Assembly: GCA_017619675.1 (NCBI GenBank)
Contig: JAFZRX010000002.1
Span: 62,001-126,000 of the forward strand
Reading direction: 5' to 3'
Origin: Bacteroidales bacterium
GTDB taxonomy: Bacteria; Bacteroidota; Bacteroidia; Bacteroidales; UBA932
DNA length: 64,000 nucleotides
Of the stretch, positions 56,051-64,000 are shown in pieces. Each line of letters starts with the position of its first letter. Position 1 is the stretch's first letter. The translations under genes were made by a program, and so were the position numbers. Below the pieces are notes generated by a model that saw nothing but the letters and a program-made list of their open reading frames with translations, was not told where the DNA came from and searched no databases.

Positions 56051-56637
56051 TCTGCAAGTTTGTCAATATACAGGACTCCGTCCAGATGGTCGGTCTCATG
56101 CTGGAAAATGACAGCGGTGAAACCCTGGACGGTCTCCACGGTATCTTTGAGAGTATACGGGGATGTATAGCTGATGTCTATGTCCTGATAGCGCAGCACC
56201 TCTCCCCTGCGGTCCGGGACGGAAAGGCAGCCCTCGCCTCCCGCAACCATCTCTCCACGCGTGCGTATAACGCGTATGTTGGGATATACCTCGAAAGGTT
56301 CTCCCTCCTTGTCGAAGCGCTGTACCGCCACCACCCTTCTCAGGATACCCACCTGCGGCGCCGCTATACCCACGCCGTCCTGCTCAGGAGAGGTCACCGT
56401 GGCAATCAGTTTCCGCTCCAGTTCCTTGTACTCGCTTCCCGCGACAAGTTCGGCGGGGAGCTCGCGGCTGGGGGTGCGGAGCACCAGGGAATCTTTCCTG
56501 TGGTCTATGGTCAACACCCTCATCACCGGGTCAGGATCCACGATGAGTGCCTGCTCGGCAAAAGACCAATTTTTATTCGGGCCCTCGCTGCAGGATGCTG
56601 TGGCAAGGACAAGGGCGATCAAAGCAATGCGCTTCAT
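56047..56637 (-). CDS. Peptide deformylase with a lipoprotein signal
   Basis: 196 aa. All three deformylase motifs are intact: GVGIAAPQVG (88-97), EGCLSVP (135-141, metal ligand Cys137) and QHETDH (179-184, His180, Glu181 and His184). The enzyme normally removes formyl groups from nascent proteins in the cytosol. Here the first 16 residues form a lipoprotein signal ending TASC, so export and lipid anchoring are predicted, and a housekeeping role is doubtful. About 25 extra residues separate the signal from the core. A cytosolic deformylase presumably lies elsewhere in the genome. Confidence 0.87.
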   Translation of the reverse strand: MKRIALIALVLATASCSEGPNKNWSFAEQALIVDPDPVMRVLTIDHRKDSLVLRTPSRELPAELVAGSEYKELERKLIATVTSPEQDGVGIAAPQVGILRRVVAVQRFDKEGEPFEVYPNIRVIRTRGEMVAGGEGCLSVPDRRGEVLRYQDIDISYTSPYTLKDTVETVQGFTAVIFQHETDHLDGVLYIDKLAE

Positions 56638-56641
56638 AGTT

Positions 56642-57952
56642 TTACTTTTGTCTGATATAAATCTGGACCGGACAACCGCTGAACGGGAAGTTCTCCCTCA
56701 ATTTGTTTTCCAGGAAACGCTTGTAAGGGTCTTTCACATACTGCGGAAGATTGCAGAAGAAAGCGAAGGCCGGGAATTTGGTTGGCAGCTGGGTCACATA
56801 TTTGATTTTCACGTACTTGCCCTTCCATGCCGGCGGCGGGGTCTCCTCGATTATTGGAAGGAGCACGTCGTTCAGGCGGGCCGTAGGGATCTTGCTTGAA
56901 TAATTGTCGTAAACGGTTGCCACGGCGTTGAGCACGTCCAGGATCCTCTGCTTGTTGGTGACGGAGGTGAATATGATTGGAATGTCGTCAAACGGGGCTA
57001 TCTTCTGCCTTAGGGCCCTCTCATAATCTCTCAGGGTGTTGCTCTCCTTCTCAAAGAGGTCCCATTTATTCACCACCAGGACGCACCCCTTGCGGTTTTT
57101 CTGGATAAGGTTGAAGATGCTCATGTCCTGCGCTTCCATTCCACTGTTGGCATCAATCATAAGGACACAGACATCCGCATGCTCTATCACGCGGATGGAA
57201 CGCATCACGGAATAGAACTCCAGGTCCTCGTGGACCTTGGCCTTGCGCCTCATTCCCGCGGTGTCCACCAGCATGAACTCGTGGCCGAACTTGTTGTAAT
57301 AAGTAGATATCGAGTCCCTGGTGGTACCCGCCACCGGGGTGACAATGTTCCTCTCTTCTCCCAGGAGGGCGTTGGTCAGGGATGACTTACCCACGTTAGG
57401 CTTGCCCACGATTGCGATGTGCGGGAGATCCGCGCGGTCCATGTCCTTGTCATCGTCATCCGGAGGGAGGACTCGGAGCACCTCGTCCAGGAGGTCTCCG
57501 GTTCCGCTTCCGTTGGCCGCGGAAATGCTCCAGACCTCTCCCAGGCCCAGGCCGTAGAACTGGTAGGCGTCGTACATCTTCTCCCCCGTGTCAACCTTGT
57601 TGACGCAAAGCACGACGGGCTTCTTGGAGCGGCGCAGCACGTCCGCTATCTCAGCGTCGTAATCAGTTATTCCGGTAGCCGCCTCAACCATGAACAGGAC
57701 GGCGTCCGATTCCTCAATGGCTATCTCCACCTGACGACGGATGGCAGTCTCGAACACATCGTCGGAATTGCTTGTATAGCCCCCCGTATCCACTACGGAA
57801 AACTCCCTTCCGCACCACTCGCAACGGCCGTAGTGACGGTCCCGCGTCACACCCGCGGTATCGTCTACAATGGCCTTGCGCATACCTACAAGGCGGTTGA
57901 AGAGAGTGGACTTGCCCACGTTGGGGCGTCCTACTATAGCTACTAGACTCAT
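56642..57952 (-). CDS. der: Ribosome assembly GTPase Der
   Basis: 436 aa with two consecutive GTPase domains ([14 protein letters not shown] at the start and [15 protein letters not shown] near residue 185) and a C-terminal KH-like domain. It is needed for 50S subunit maturation. Four bases separate it from the deformylase gene downstream. Confidence 0.97.
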   Translation of the reverse strand: MSLVAIVGRPNVGKSTLFNRLVGMRKAIVDDTAGVTRDRHYGRCEWCGREFSVVDTGGYTSNSDDVFETAIRRQVEIAIEESDAVLFMVEAATGITDYDAEIADVLRRSKKPVVLCVNKVDTGEKMYDAYQFYGLGLGEVWSISAANGSGTGDLLDEVLRVLPPDDDDKDMDRADLPHIAIVGKPNVGKSSLTNALLGEERNIVTPVAGTTRDSISTYYNKFGHEFMLVDTAGMRRKAKVHEDLEFYSVMRSIRVIEHADVCVLMIDANSGMEAQDMSIFNLIQKNRKGCVLVVNKWDLFEKESNTLRDYERALRQKIAPFDDIPIIFTSVTNKQRILDVLNAVATVYDNYSSKIPTARLNDVLLPIIEETPPPAWKGKYVKIKYVTQLPTKFPAFAFFCNLPQYVKDPYKRFLENKLRENFPFSGCPVQIYIRQK

Positions 57953-57970
57953 TATAAAGAGATGATGCTT

Positions 57971-58948
57971 CTAAAATATAAACTCCGTGCTAACCGGCTC
58001 GTAATAGTAAACCTTGCGGATGATGCTGGCGAAAACCTCAGCCATTGAGATCACAGTAATCTTACTGGTGTCCGTTCCTTCCGGGGCGTGGAGAGGGATG
58101 GTGTCGGTTATCATGACCTCAGTGAGGTAGGAATCGTTGATATTGTCGAACGCCTTGCCGGAAAGGATTCCGTGTGTCGCGCAGGCCCTTACGCTGGAAG
58201 CGCCCTTGGACATCAGGACCTCGGCGGCCTTGCGCAGGGTTCCGGCGGTGTCAATCATATCGTCCACGATCACGATGTCCCTTCCCTCGACGTCTCCGAT
58301 GGCCGTGATGGAGGATACCACGTTGGCCTTCTCCCTGGTCTTGTGGCAGATGACCACCGGGCATACCAGTTCCTTGGCGTATGCATTGGCCCTCTTGGCG
58401 CCTCCCATGTCAGGTGCTGCTATGGAAAGGTTTGGAAGATGCAGGCTCTGGATATAGGGGATGAACACCTTGCTGGCATAGACGTGGTCTACCGGGATGT
58501 CGAAGAATCCCTGGATCTGGGCGGCGTGCAAATCGCACGTCATAACCCTGTCAACGCCTGCGGCGGTAAGTATATTGGCTATCAGCTTGGCGCCGATGGA
58601 AACCCTGGGGCGGTCCTTGCGGTCCTGCCTGGCCCATCCGAAATACGGGATTACCGCGATAACCTTTGAGGCCGATGCCCTCTTTGCCGCATCAATGGTG
58701 AACAGCAGTTCCATGAGGTTCTCAGCCGGAGGGAAGGTTGACTGAAGCAGGAATACGGTTGCGCCGCGGACGCTCTCGGTGAACTGGGGCTGGAATTCCC
58801 CGTCGCTGAAAGGAGTGACCTCAAGCATACCCAGGTGAAGCCTTTCCTCTCCGGGAAGGATGTGCGCGTTCCACGATTCCACAACCTTCTCCGCAAAACC
58901 CTTGGACGCCCTGCAGGCGAACAGTTCTATTCTGTGTTCCTTTATCAT
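57971..58948 (-). CDS. prs: Ribose-phosphate pyrophosphokinase
   Basis: 325 aa. GWARQDRKDRPRVSIGAKLIA is the flexible loop region and DIVIVDDMIDTAGT the PRPP-binding loop. It makes PRPP, the substrate of PurF, from ribose-5-phosphate and ATP. It overlaps engB by four bases. Confidence 0.96.
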   Translation of the reverse strand: MIKEHRIELFACRASKGFAEKVVESWNAHILPGEERLHLGMLEVTPFSDGEFQPQFTESVRGATVFLLQSTFPPAENLMELLFTIDAAKRASASKVIAVIPYFGWARQDRKDRPRVSIGAKLIANILTAAGVDRVMTCDLHAAQIQGFFDIPVDHVYASKVFIPYIQSLHLPNLSIAAPDMGGAKRANAYAKELVCPVVICHKTREKANVVSSITAIGDVEGRDIVIVDDMIDTAGTLRKAAEVLMSKGASSVRACATHGILSGKAFDNINDSYLTEVMITDTIPLHAPEGTDTSKITVISMAEVFASIIRKVYYYEPVSTEFIF

Positions 58949-59541
58949 AACGATGCCAGTATTGTTTCTATATAGTTAAGTATTTCTTCTTTTCCGGCGG
59001 CAGTGCGCGAAGAACTGGTGAACATTGGAGGAAGTTCCTCCCAGGTGCGGGAAAGGATCTCGCAGTCCCTGTCAACCATTGCCTTGAGCGCATTGGGGCC
59101 TACCTTGTCGCATTTTGTGAATATTATCCCGAAAGGAACCTGATTCTTTCCCAGGAACGATATGAACTCCTGGTCAGACGCGGTGATCTCATGCCTGGAA
59201 TCCACCAGCACGAACAGCATCACCAGTTCCATTGAATTGCTGATATAATCCGATATCACGGCGGACAATTCCTCCCTGCCCTTGTTGGACATCTTGGCAT
59301 ATCCATAACCCGGAAGGTCTACCAGATACCACTTGTCGTTCACCAGGAAATGGTTCACGACCTTGGTCTTTCCTGGGGTTGCGGAGGTCATGGCAAGCCT
59401 GGCGTTTCCGCACAGCATATTTATCAATGAAGACTTCCCTACGTTGGAGCGGCCTATGAAAGCGAACTCAGGCAATTTGCGCCCGGGCTTCCGGCTAACC
59501 CTTGTGCTGCTGCCGGCATAGATGGCCTGCGTTATCTTCAT
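58945..59541 (-). CDS. engB: Ribosome biogenesis GTP-binding protein EngB/YsxC
   Basis: 198 aa single-domain GTPase. GRSNVGKSSLINML (P-loop), DLPGYGYAK (G3) and TKCDK (G4) are the EngB motifs. It acts in large-subunit assembly. A TATCTTTG element on the minus strand (59573 to 59566) lies about 24 bp before the ATG, so it probably has its own promoter within the long minus-strand series. Confidence 0.96.
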   Translation of the reverse strand: MKITQAIYAGSSTRVSRKPGRKLPEFAFIGRSNVGKSSLINMLCGNARLAMTSATPGKTKVVNHFLVNDKWYLVDLPGYGYAKMSNKGREELSAVISDYISNSMELVMLFVLVDSRHEITASDQEFISFLGKNQVPFGIIFTKCDKVGPNALKAMVDRDCEILSRTWEELPPMFTSSSRTAAGKEEILNYIETILASL

Positions 59542-59565
59542 AATCCGCGCTTATAATACGACTTA

Positions 59566-59573
59566 CAAAGATA
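59566..59573 (-). promoter_or_regulatory. -7 element of engB
   Basis: TATCTTTG on the minus strand in the 47-bp gap between the kinase stop and engB. No matching -33 box was seen. Confidence 0.5.
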
Positions 59574-59588
59574 GCAAAAAAAGAATGA

Positions 59589-62500
59589 TTATTTAGGATA
59601 AACTATGGTAAAACAAGCCCCTCCCAGAACAAAAGATCGGGAATATGAAATGCGGGCTCCGCAGCGCTCCAGGATACTTCTGGAAATGGCCAGTCCAAGG
59701 CCCGTACCGGAAGATTTGGTGGTGAAATTGGGGGTGAAGAGTTTGTCCACGTTCTCGCTTGCAACACCGGGTCCGCTGTCCTCGAATACAATGTCGTAGA
59801 AGCCGTCTCCGGAAGAGGAATTCCTGAGGGAAACCTGGATGGTTCCGCCGCCTTGCTCCTCCACCGCCTGGATGGCGTTGTTGATCAGGTTCACGAACAC
59901 GCGCGTAAGCTGGGGCTTGGGTCCCGTGGCCTTGGCGTCGCGCAGTCCCATATAGTTGATCCTGATGTTCTCCCTGTTGTCGAACATGGCTATCTCCTCC
60001 TGGAGAACAAGGTCAAGGTCCATCTCGGTAGGCTCCTCCGTATAGAGTTTTGCAAAGGTGGAGAACTCGTTGGCTGTCTCAGAGAGGATATCTATGTGGT
60101 CCAGCACCACCTTGGCCACCTCGTCAAAGATGTCCTGCCAGTGCGGGTCCCCTTTCTGCTTCAGGCGGATGAGCCTCTGCAGCTGGAGCTTCATGGGCGT
60201 CAGCGGGTTCTTGATCTCGTGCGCCACCTGGCGCGCCATTCCGCTCCACGCCTTGTCCCTCTCCGCCTGCGCCAGCTTGCGGGTACTGTCGGACAGGTCG
60301 CTCACCATCTTGTTGTATGACTGTACAAGGGACGTGATCTCGTCGTCCTTGTCGTATTCCAGATATTCCAGGCTGTCCACGTTGGAGGCGCCCATCTTGC
60401 TTCCCAGCTGGGAGAGCGGCTTGAACATCCTGTCCACTATGTTCCCGATAAGGATCCTGGCCACGAACATCAGGATTAGGAACACGCACAGGAGGGCAAT
60501 GGTATGGATTATGGCCTCTGTTTCGAAGTCATAGTTGCTGGCAATGTACGGGCTGCTCGCTATGGCCAGCATCTGCCCGGAATCATTGCATACGGGGGCA
60601 TAGAGGGAATAATACCTGTGCCCGTTGAGCATATCTCTCTTGATGAAGTAACGGCTGCCGTCGTACGATATCTGCTTGAAGGCGTCCGCGTCGATGCGGC
60701 TTCCAAAGAGCATGTTGTCCAGCACTTCCTGGGTGGTGGACTTGAACGCCACTCCCGTGGGCGTGTAAAGCATTATGTCGGAGCCGGTCATGTCGCTCAC
60801 GGTCTCCAGGGCGGACGTGAATTCCTGGGATGACAGTTCGGCGTAGTCCCTGACGTTGCGGCAGCGGCTCTCCAGGAGGTTCCGGACGGAACTGATCTTC
60901 TCCACCATCATGGTATGCCTGTTGGCATCGTTACGCCTGTAGACGAACAGGACGCTCACCAACGCCAGGGTGACCATTGTCAGGACAAGCGACGCCACCA
61001 GGATGGTGGTCACCCTTGTCCTGTAATACGTCTTTTCCATGACGGGCCTGCGCTTGCGCGACAGGGCCATGATGGAAAGCGCCGCATAGGCAATCAGCCC
61101 TATGAATATGAAATCCAGCAGGAAGTTGGAGTTGGATATCATGGGCCTGGATATGACTATTATCTCATCGTCGGAAATCTTGTTCGCGAAATGGGAATAG
61201 GCGTTCTTCACAAGATAGGCCCTCTGGGAAGTGGAAAGGTCCTCAAGAAGTTCATCCGACACCGTCCTCACGTACGGATACGCTCCCCTGTAGGAAGTGA
61301 GCATGCCGTATTCGTATTTCGCATAGGAGTATTGGGCGGGGATGGTCACCCTTCCGGGAGATGTATATCCAAGAAGGGAGGAGAATCCACGGTCTTCCTT
61401 GTTGGCCTTTGGCTCCACTTCCAGGAGCATGTTGGAAGGCCCCAGGTTCCCGGTATAGAAGGTGAACAACGCCGCATAGCGGGAATGTCCCTTGGACGTG
61501 GTGCTGTAGACGAAGCGGGAATTGTCAAAGATGGGGGAGCCGTCCTCCATGCGGGAGTTAACGTAATCAACCGCCTGCGGAGTCACGTTGTCCTGGTTCA
61601 GGATGAACACGGACACGTCGTAATCCTGGGAAAGGCGGCCCATGTAATAGTCCATGATACGGTTCAGCACTATGGAATTGGTGTTGTCCAGCATCGAGAG
61701 GGACGCGATTAGCACATCGGAGGCAATCTCGTTCTCCACGGTGCGCAACTCCAGTTCAAGCGTGATGTCCCGGTCTATCGAGAGCCTGTTGGCCCAGAGG
61801 CCAGCCCTGTCCTGCTCCTTGCGGAAACCGAAGGTTGCGGCAACGTTGACCATGAAAAACGATATGAGCAGCGCATATATGGACAGGTTTGTCCTGGACA
61901 TGGTCTCCATATGGATGTTCAGCCATTTCTTGAGCGCCGGCCGCAGCAACTGCACCAGCAGCGGGATCATCATGAGCACGGACAGGAACGAAGCGTATAC
62001 CACCAGGGTATACCAGCTCAGCGCGTCAAACTTGTACAGTTCCAGGTTGATGCTGGAATTGAGGATGATGCTCCGCATGGCGAAGAACGAATGCACAAGT
62101 ATTCCCAGTATCATAATGACCGCACAGACCGACAGCACGGCCAGGGGAACGGAAGACTTCTTTTCCTGCAGCCTGCGGTACAGTTCTCCCCTGATCATGT
62201 AAGTAGTACCCACCAGCAGCGTAATGGCCAGGTTGATTATGATGACCGCGGCAAGCGAGTACAGTAGAGGACCGTCCGCATAAAGCGTGGGAGAGAACAT
62301 CTCCGTCTCCTCCTGCAGCCTGAAGCCGAACAGGTACATTCCCACCAACACGGCCAGCAGTCCAGCCAGGACGATATAATACCTCCTCAGGGTCCTTTCC
62401 GCCGAAAGGAAGAGCAGCATGGCAGCCACGAACAGCAGCAGCGCCACCCATATCATGTATGACTTGGACAGGGTGTAACTCTTGAACGTATCGAAAAGTA

Positions 62501-63113
62501 TCTTGAACTGAGGCACGTCCCCGAAAGACACGGCGGATCCGCCGCTGAAAGAAAGCGGCTTGATGGAGAACTGGGAGCCCAGGCCCAGGCTCGGGTTCAC
62601 CCCGTTCCCCTGGGTGGACAGCGTCTCGCTCATTATCTCCAAACCCGCTATGGCCTTGGTGTCCCCTTCTTCTTTCAGATAGGTGAGATACCAGGTAGGG
62701 CCCAGGTTGAGGTACTGGACCACCGGGGTGACGGCCAGCAGCGGTGAGGACAGCGACGCCCTCTGGCTGGTGAACTGCTGTACCACCACCTTGCGGCCTA
62801 TGTCGTCGTTGCTTACGGTAAAGGTGTTGGCCCATGACTGGAGGGTGTCGTTCACATAACGGTAAATAACCATGTCCTCCGGGACTTCCCCAAGGTCCAT
62901 CCACTGGGTGTTATCTTCTTCCAAGGCCCTCTGGACATAGGAATCCAGCTGCTTCATCCTCACGGTGACCACTTTCTGGACCTTCTGGGCGGCCACCTGG
63001 GAATCTGCCGGATACGGAGAAAGGTTCAGCGCAAGCAACAGGGCTATGACGCTGCAAAGCAGGAGAATCCCGCTTGTAATGTTCTTCCAGTTCCGTTTTT
63101 CAAAAAAGGTCAT
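59589..63113 (-). CDS. NtrY-like membrane sensor histidine kinase
   Basis: 1174 aa, large for the family. About nine membrane segments cover the first ~890 residues and separate two or three extracytoplasmic regions. A HAMP-like linker (near 895-950) leads to the dimerisation domain with His965 in VAHEIKNPLTPMKL and an ATPase domain ending SGTGLGLAISRSILE. The phrase HEIKNPLTP is typical of NtrY-type kinases. No response regulator is adjacent. It overlaps rlmH by one base (TAATG). The signal it senses is unknown, and a nitrogen role should not be assumed from the name. Confidence 0.85.
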   Translation of the reverse strand: MTFFEKRNWKNITSGILLLCSVIALLLALNLSPYPADSQVAAQKVQKVVTVRMKQLDSYVQRALEEDNTQWMDLGEVPEDMVIYRYVNDTLQSWANTFTVSNDDIGRKVVVQQFTSQRASLSSPLLAVTPVVQYLNLGPTWYLTYLKEEGDTKAIAGLEIMSETLSTQGNGVNPSLGLGSQFSIKPLSFSGGSAVSFGDVPQFKILFDTFKSYTLSKSYMIWVALLLFVAAMLLFLSAERTLRRYYIVLAGLLAVLVGMYLFGFRLQEETEMFSPTLYADGPLLYSLAAVIIINLAITLLVGTTYMIRGELYRRLQEKKSSVPLAVLSVCAVIMILGILVHSFFAMRSIILNSSINLELYKFDALSWYTLVVYASFLSVLMMIPLLVQLLRPALKKWLNIHMETMSRTNLSIYALLISFFMVNVAATFGFRKEQDRAGLWANRLSIDRDITLELELRTVENEIASDVLIASLSMLDNTNSIVLNRIMDYYMGRLSQDYDVSVFILNQDNVTPQAVDYVNSRMEDGSPIFDNSRFVYSTTSKGHSRYAALFTFYTGNLGPSNMLLEVEPKANKEDRGFSSLLGYTSPGRVTIPAQYSYAKYEYGMLTSYRGAYPYVRTVSDELLEDLSTSQRAYLVKNAYSHFANKISDDEIIVISRPMISNSNFLLDFIFIGLIAYAALSIMALSRKRRPVMEKTYYRTRVTTILVASLVLTMVTLALVSVLFVYRRNDANRHTMMVEKISSVRNLLESRCRNVRDYAELSSQEFTSALETVSDMTGSDIMLYTPTGVAFKSTTQEVLDNMLFGSRIDADAFKQISYDGSRYFIKRDMLNGHRYYSLYAPVCNDSGQMLAIASSPYIASNYDFETEAIIHTIALLCVFLILMFVARILIGNIVDRMFKPLSQLGSKMGASNVDSLEYLEYDKDDEITSLVQSYNKMVSDLSDSTRKLAQAERDKAWSGMARQVAHEIKNPLTPMKLQLQRLIRLKQKGDPHWQDIFDEVAKVVLDHIDILSETANEFSTFAKLYTEEPTEMDLDLVLQEEIAMFDNRENIRINYMGLRDAKATGPKPQLTRVFVNLINNAIQAVEEQGGGTIQVSLRNSSSGDGFYDIVFEDSGPGVASENVDKLFTPNFTTKSSGTGLGLAISRSILERCGARISYSRSFVLGGACFTIVYPK

Positions 63114-63586
63114 TACTCGTGATGATACGGCTCTCCCCTCATTATGGTGAAGGCGCGGTATAACTGCTCAGCAAAAATCGTTCTAACAATCTGATGGGAG
63201 AAGGTCATCTGTGAAAGCGAGATGCGCCCGTCCGCCCTGTCGTACACTTTCTGGGAAAAGCCATATGCCCCGCCTATCACAAAGACTATGTCCTTTCCGC
63301 CGCGGTTCAGCTTCTCTTCCAGCCAGCCCGCGAAAGCCAGGGAGCTGCGCTGTACGCCGCGCTCGTCAAGCAGGATGAGTTCATCCTGCGGACGCACGCC
63401 CTTCAGGATCAGCTCCCCCTCCTTCTCCTTTATCTGCTCCTTGCCCGCGGAAGCCACATTTTTCAGTTCCGGAATCTCGGTCACCGTAAACGGAACATAA
63501 TGGCCGATGCGGCTTGCGTACATGTCCAGGCCCTCTTTAACCCATTTTATGTCCGTCTTTCCTACGGTCAGGAGCGTCAGTTTCAT
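63113..63586 (-). CDS. rlmH: 23S rRNA pseudouridine-1915 N3-methyltransferase RlmH
   Basis: 157 aa SPOUT methyltransferase. FVIGGAYGFS is the SAM-binding knot loop, and ISLSQMTFSHQIVRTIFAEQLYRA matches the C-terminal signature. It acts on the 70S ribosome. It begins the long minus-strand series, with promoter boxes at 63605-63636. Confidence 0.97.
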   Translation of the reverse strand: MKLTLLTVGKTDIKWVKEGLDMYASRIGHYVPFTVTEIPELKNVASAGKEQIKEKEGELILKGVRPQDELILLDERGVQRSSLAFAGWLEEKLNRGGKDIVFVIGGAYGFSQKVYDRADGRISLSQMTFSHQIVRTIFAEQLYRAFTIMRGEPYHHE

Positions 63587-63604
63587 ATATTATTCTTATA
63601 TTCG

Positions 63605-63636
63605 CAAAGATAACCAGATGGCTCGGTATTTGCAAT
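63605..63636 (-). promoter_or_regulatory. Promoter of rlmH
   Basis: Minus strand ATTG (63636 to 63633), 20-nt spacer, TATCTTTG (63612 to 63605), 19 bp before the ATG. Confidence 0.6.
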
Positions 63637-63650
63637 CAATTTTTGTCATT

Positions 63651-64000
63651 ATGAGCTTATTAAGGAAAATATTGGTGCTGACGGCAGTCCTTCTCTCGGG
63701 ATTGTCCCTCAAGGCGCAGACAGACGGGTATGACGTGTTCATCCCCATCACAAAATATATTTCCCAAGGCAATTCGGACAACCTGTCCGCCTGGTTCGCG
63801 GACAACCTGGAAGTATCCATCCTGGCCAACGCCAACGACTGCAGCCGCAACCAGGCAAGGCAGATCCTCAAGTCCTTCTTCAGCTCACACACACCCCGGT
63901 CCTTCAGCATCAACCATACCGCGAGCCGCGGAAACATGAAGTACGCCCTTGGCAACCTCAACGCGGGAGGGGAAATCTACCAGGTCACGATCTTCGTGAA
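63651..64000 (+). CDS. Secreted DUF4783-type protein, N-terminal part
   Basis: 116 codons are present before the window ends. A signal peptide (MSLLRKILVLTAVLLSGLSLKAQ) is followed by a compact domain with ITKYISQGNSDNLSAWFADNLE and SRGNMKYALGNLNAGGEIYQV, matching the small secreted DUF4783 family of Bacteroidota. Function unknown. It is divergent from rlmH. Confidence 0.8.
   Translation, partial: MSLLRKILVLTAVLLSGLSLKAQTDGYDVFIPITKYISQGNSDNLSAWFADNLEVSILANANDCSRNQARQILKSFFSSHTPRSFSINHTASRGNMKYALGNLNAGGEIYQVTIFV

Overview
This window reads as a gene-dense chromosomal segment of a Bacteroidales bacterium (phylum Bacteroidota), roughly 50-55% GC. I infer this from Bacteroidota-type promoters (TTTG, about 19 nt, TAnnTTTG) in many gaps, type III glutamine synthetase, the LL-diaminopimelate aminotransferase route, the ileS-dksA-lspA order, a DUF4783-type protein and many lipoproteins and small outer-membrane barrels. 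A gut- or rumen-type lineage (Rikenellaceae or an uncultured relative) is plausible, but the genus cannot be fixed from this sequence. There are two tRNA genes, Ser(CGA) and Pro(AGG). I see no rRNA, CRISPR array, insertion sequence or prophage.

Layout. 1-4.8 kb: the end of an alpha-2-macroglobulin-like protein and pbpC, then convergent 2-hydroxyacid dehydrogenase and icd. 4.8-5.4 kb: tRNA-Ser, an elaborate inverted-repeat element, then a promoter, a short Asn/Gln-rich leader peptide and an intrinsic terminator. 5.4-9.1 kb: glnK-amtB-outer-membrane barrel-purF. 9-18.6 kb: accessory and housekeeping genes (ExbB-like protein, LytTR regulator with phospholipase A1, phytase-like lipoprotein, tRNA-Pro, AbrB-acyltransferase, winged-helix regulator with membrane partner, metY/lrp, nitroreductase, rmuC). 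18.6-36.5 kb: a second promoter, Asn/Gln leader peptide and terminator, heading a tightly packed nine-gene series asnB-glnN-gltB-gltD-dapF-dapL-carA-carB-pyrG. 36.4-41.7 kb: HNH nuclease-like gene, lspA and an in-frame ileS-dksA fusion. 41.7-42.9 kb: cvpA-like and tsaB. 42.9-63.6 kb: a long collinear minus-strand series with translation factors, a glycogen cluster (glgB, debranching enzyme, glycogen synthase, GH57 amylase, glgP), xseAB, a lipoprotein-type peptide deformylase, der, prs, engB, an NtrY-like kinase and rlmH. The window ends in a DUF4783-type gene.

The most notable system is the pair of leader regions at 5196-5387 and 18592-18817. Both have nearly the same promoter-to-ATG segment. 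Both encode a tiny peptide starting Met-Thr with a dense run of Asn and Gln codons, followed by a strong terminator just before the first structural gene. In each, the end of the leader reading frame can pair with the 5' arm of the terminator. I infer ribosome-mediated attenuation that reads Asn-tRNA/Gln-tRNA charging, so that ammonium uptake (glnK-amtB), glutamine-using purine entry (purF) and the asnB-to-pyrG series would answer together to nitrogen shortage. This is inferred from sequence; conservation and transcript data would decide it.
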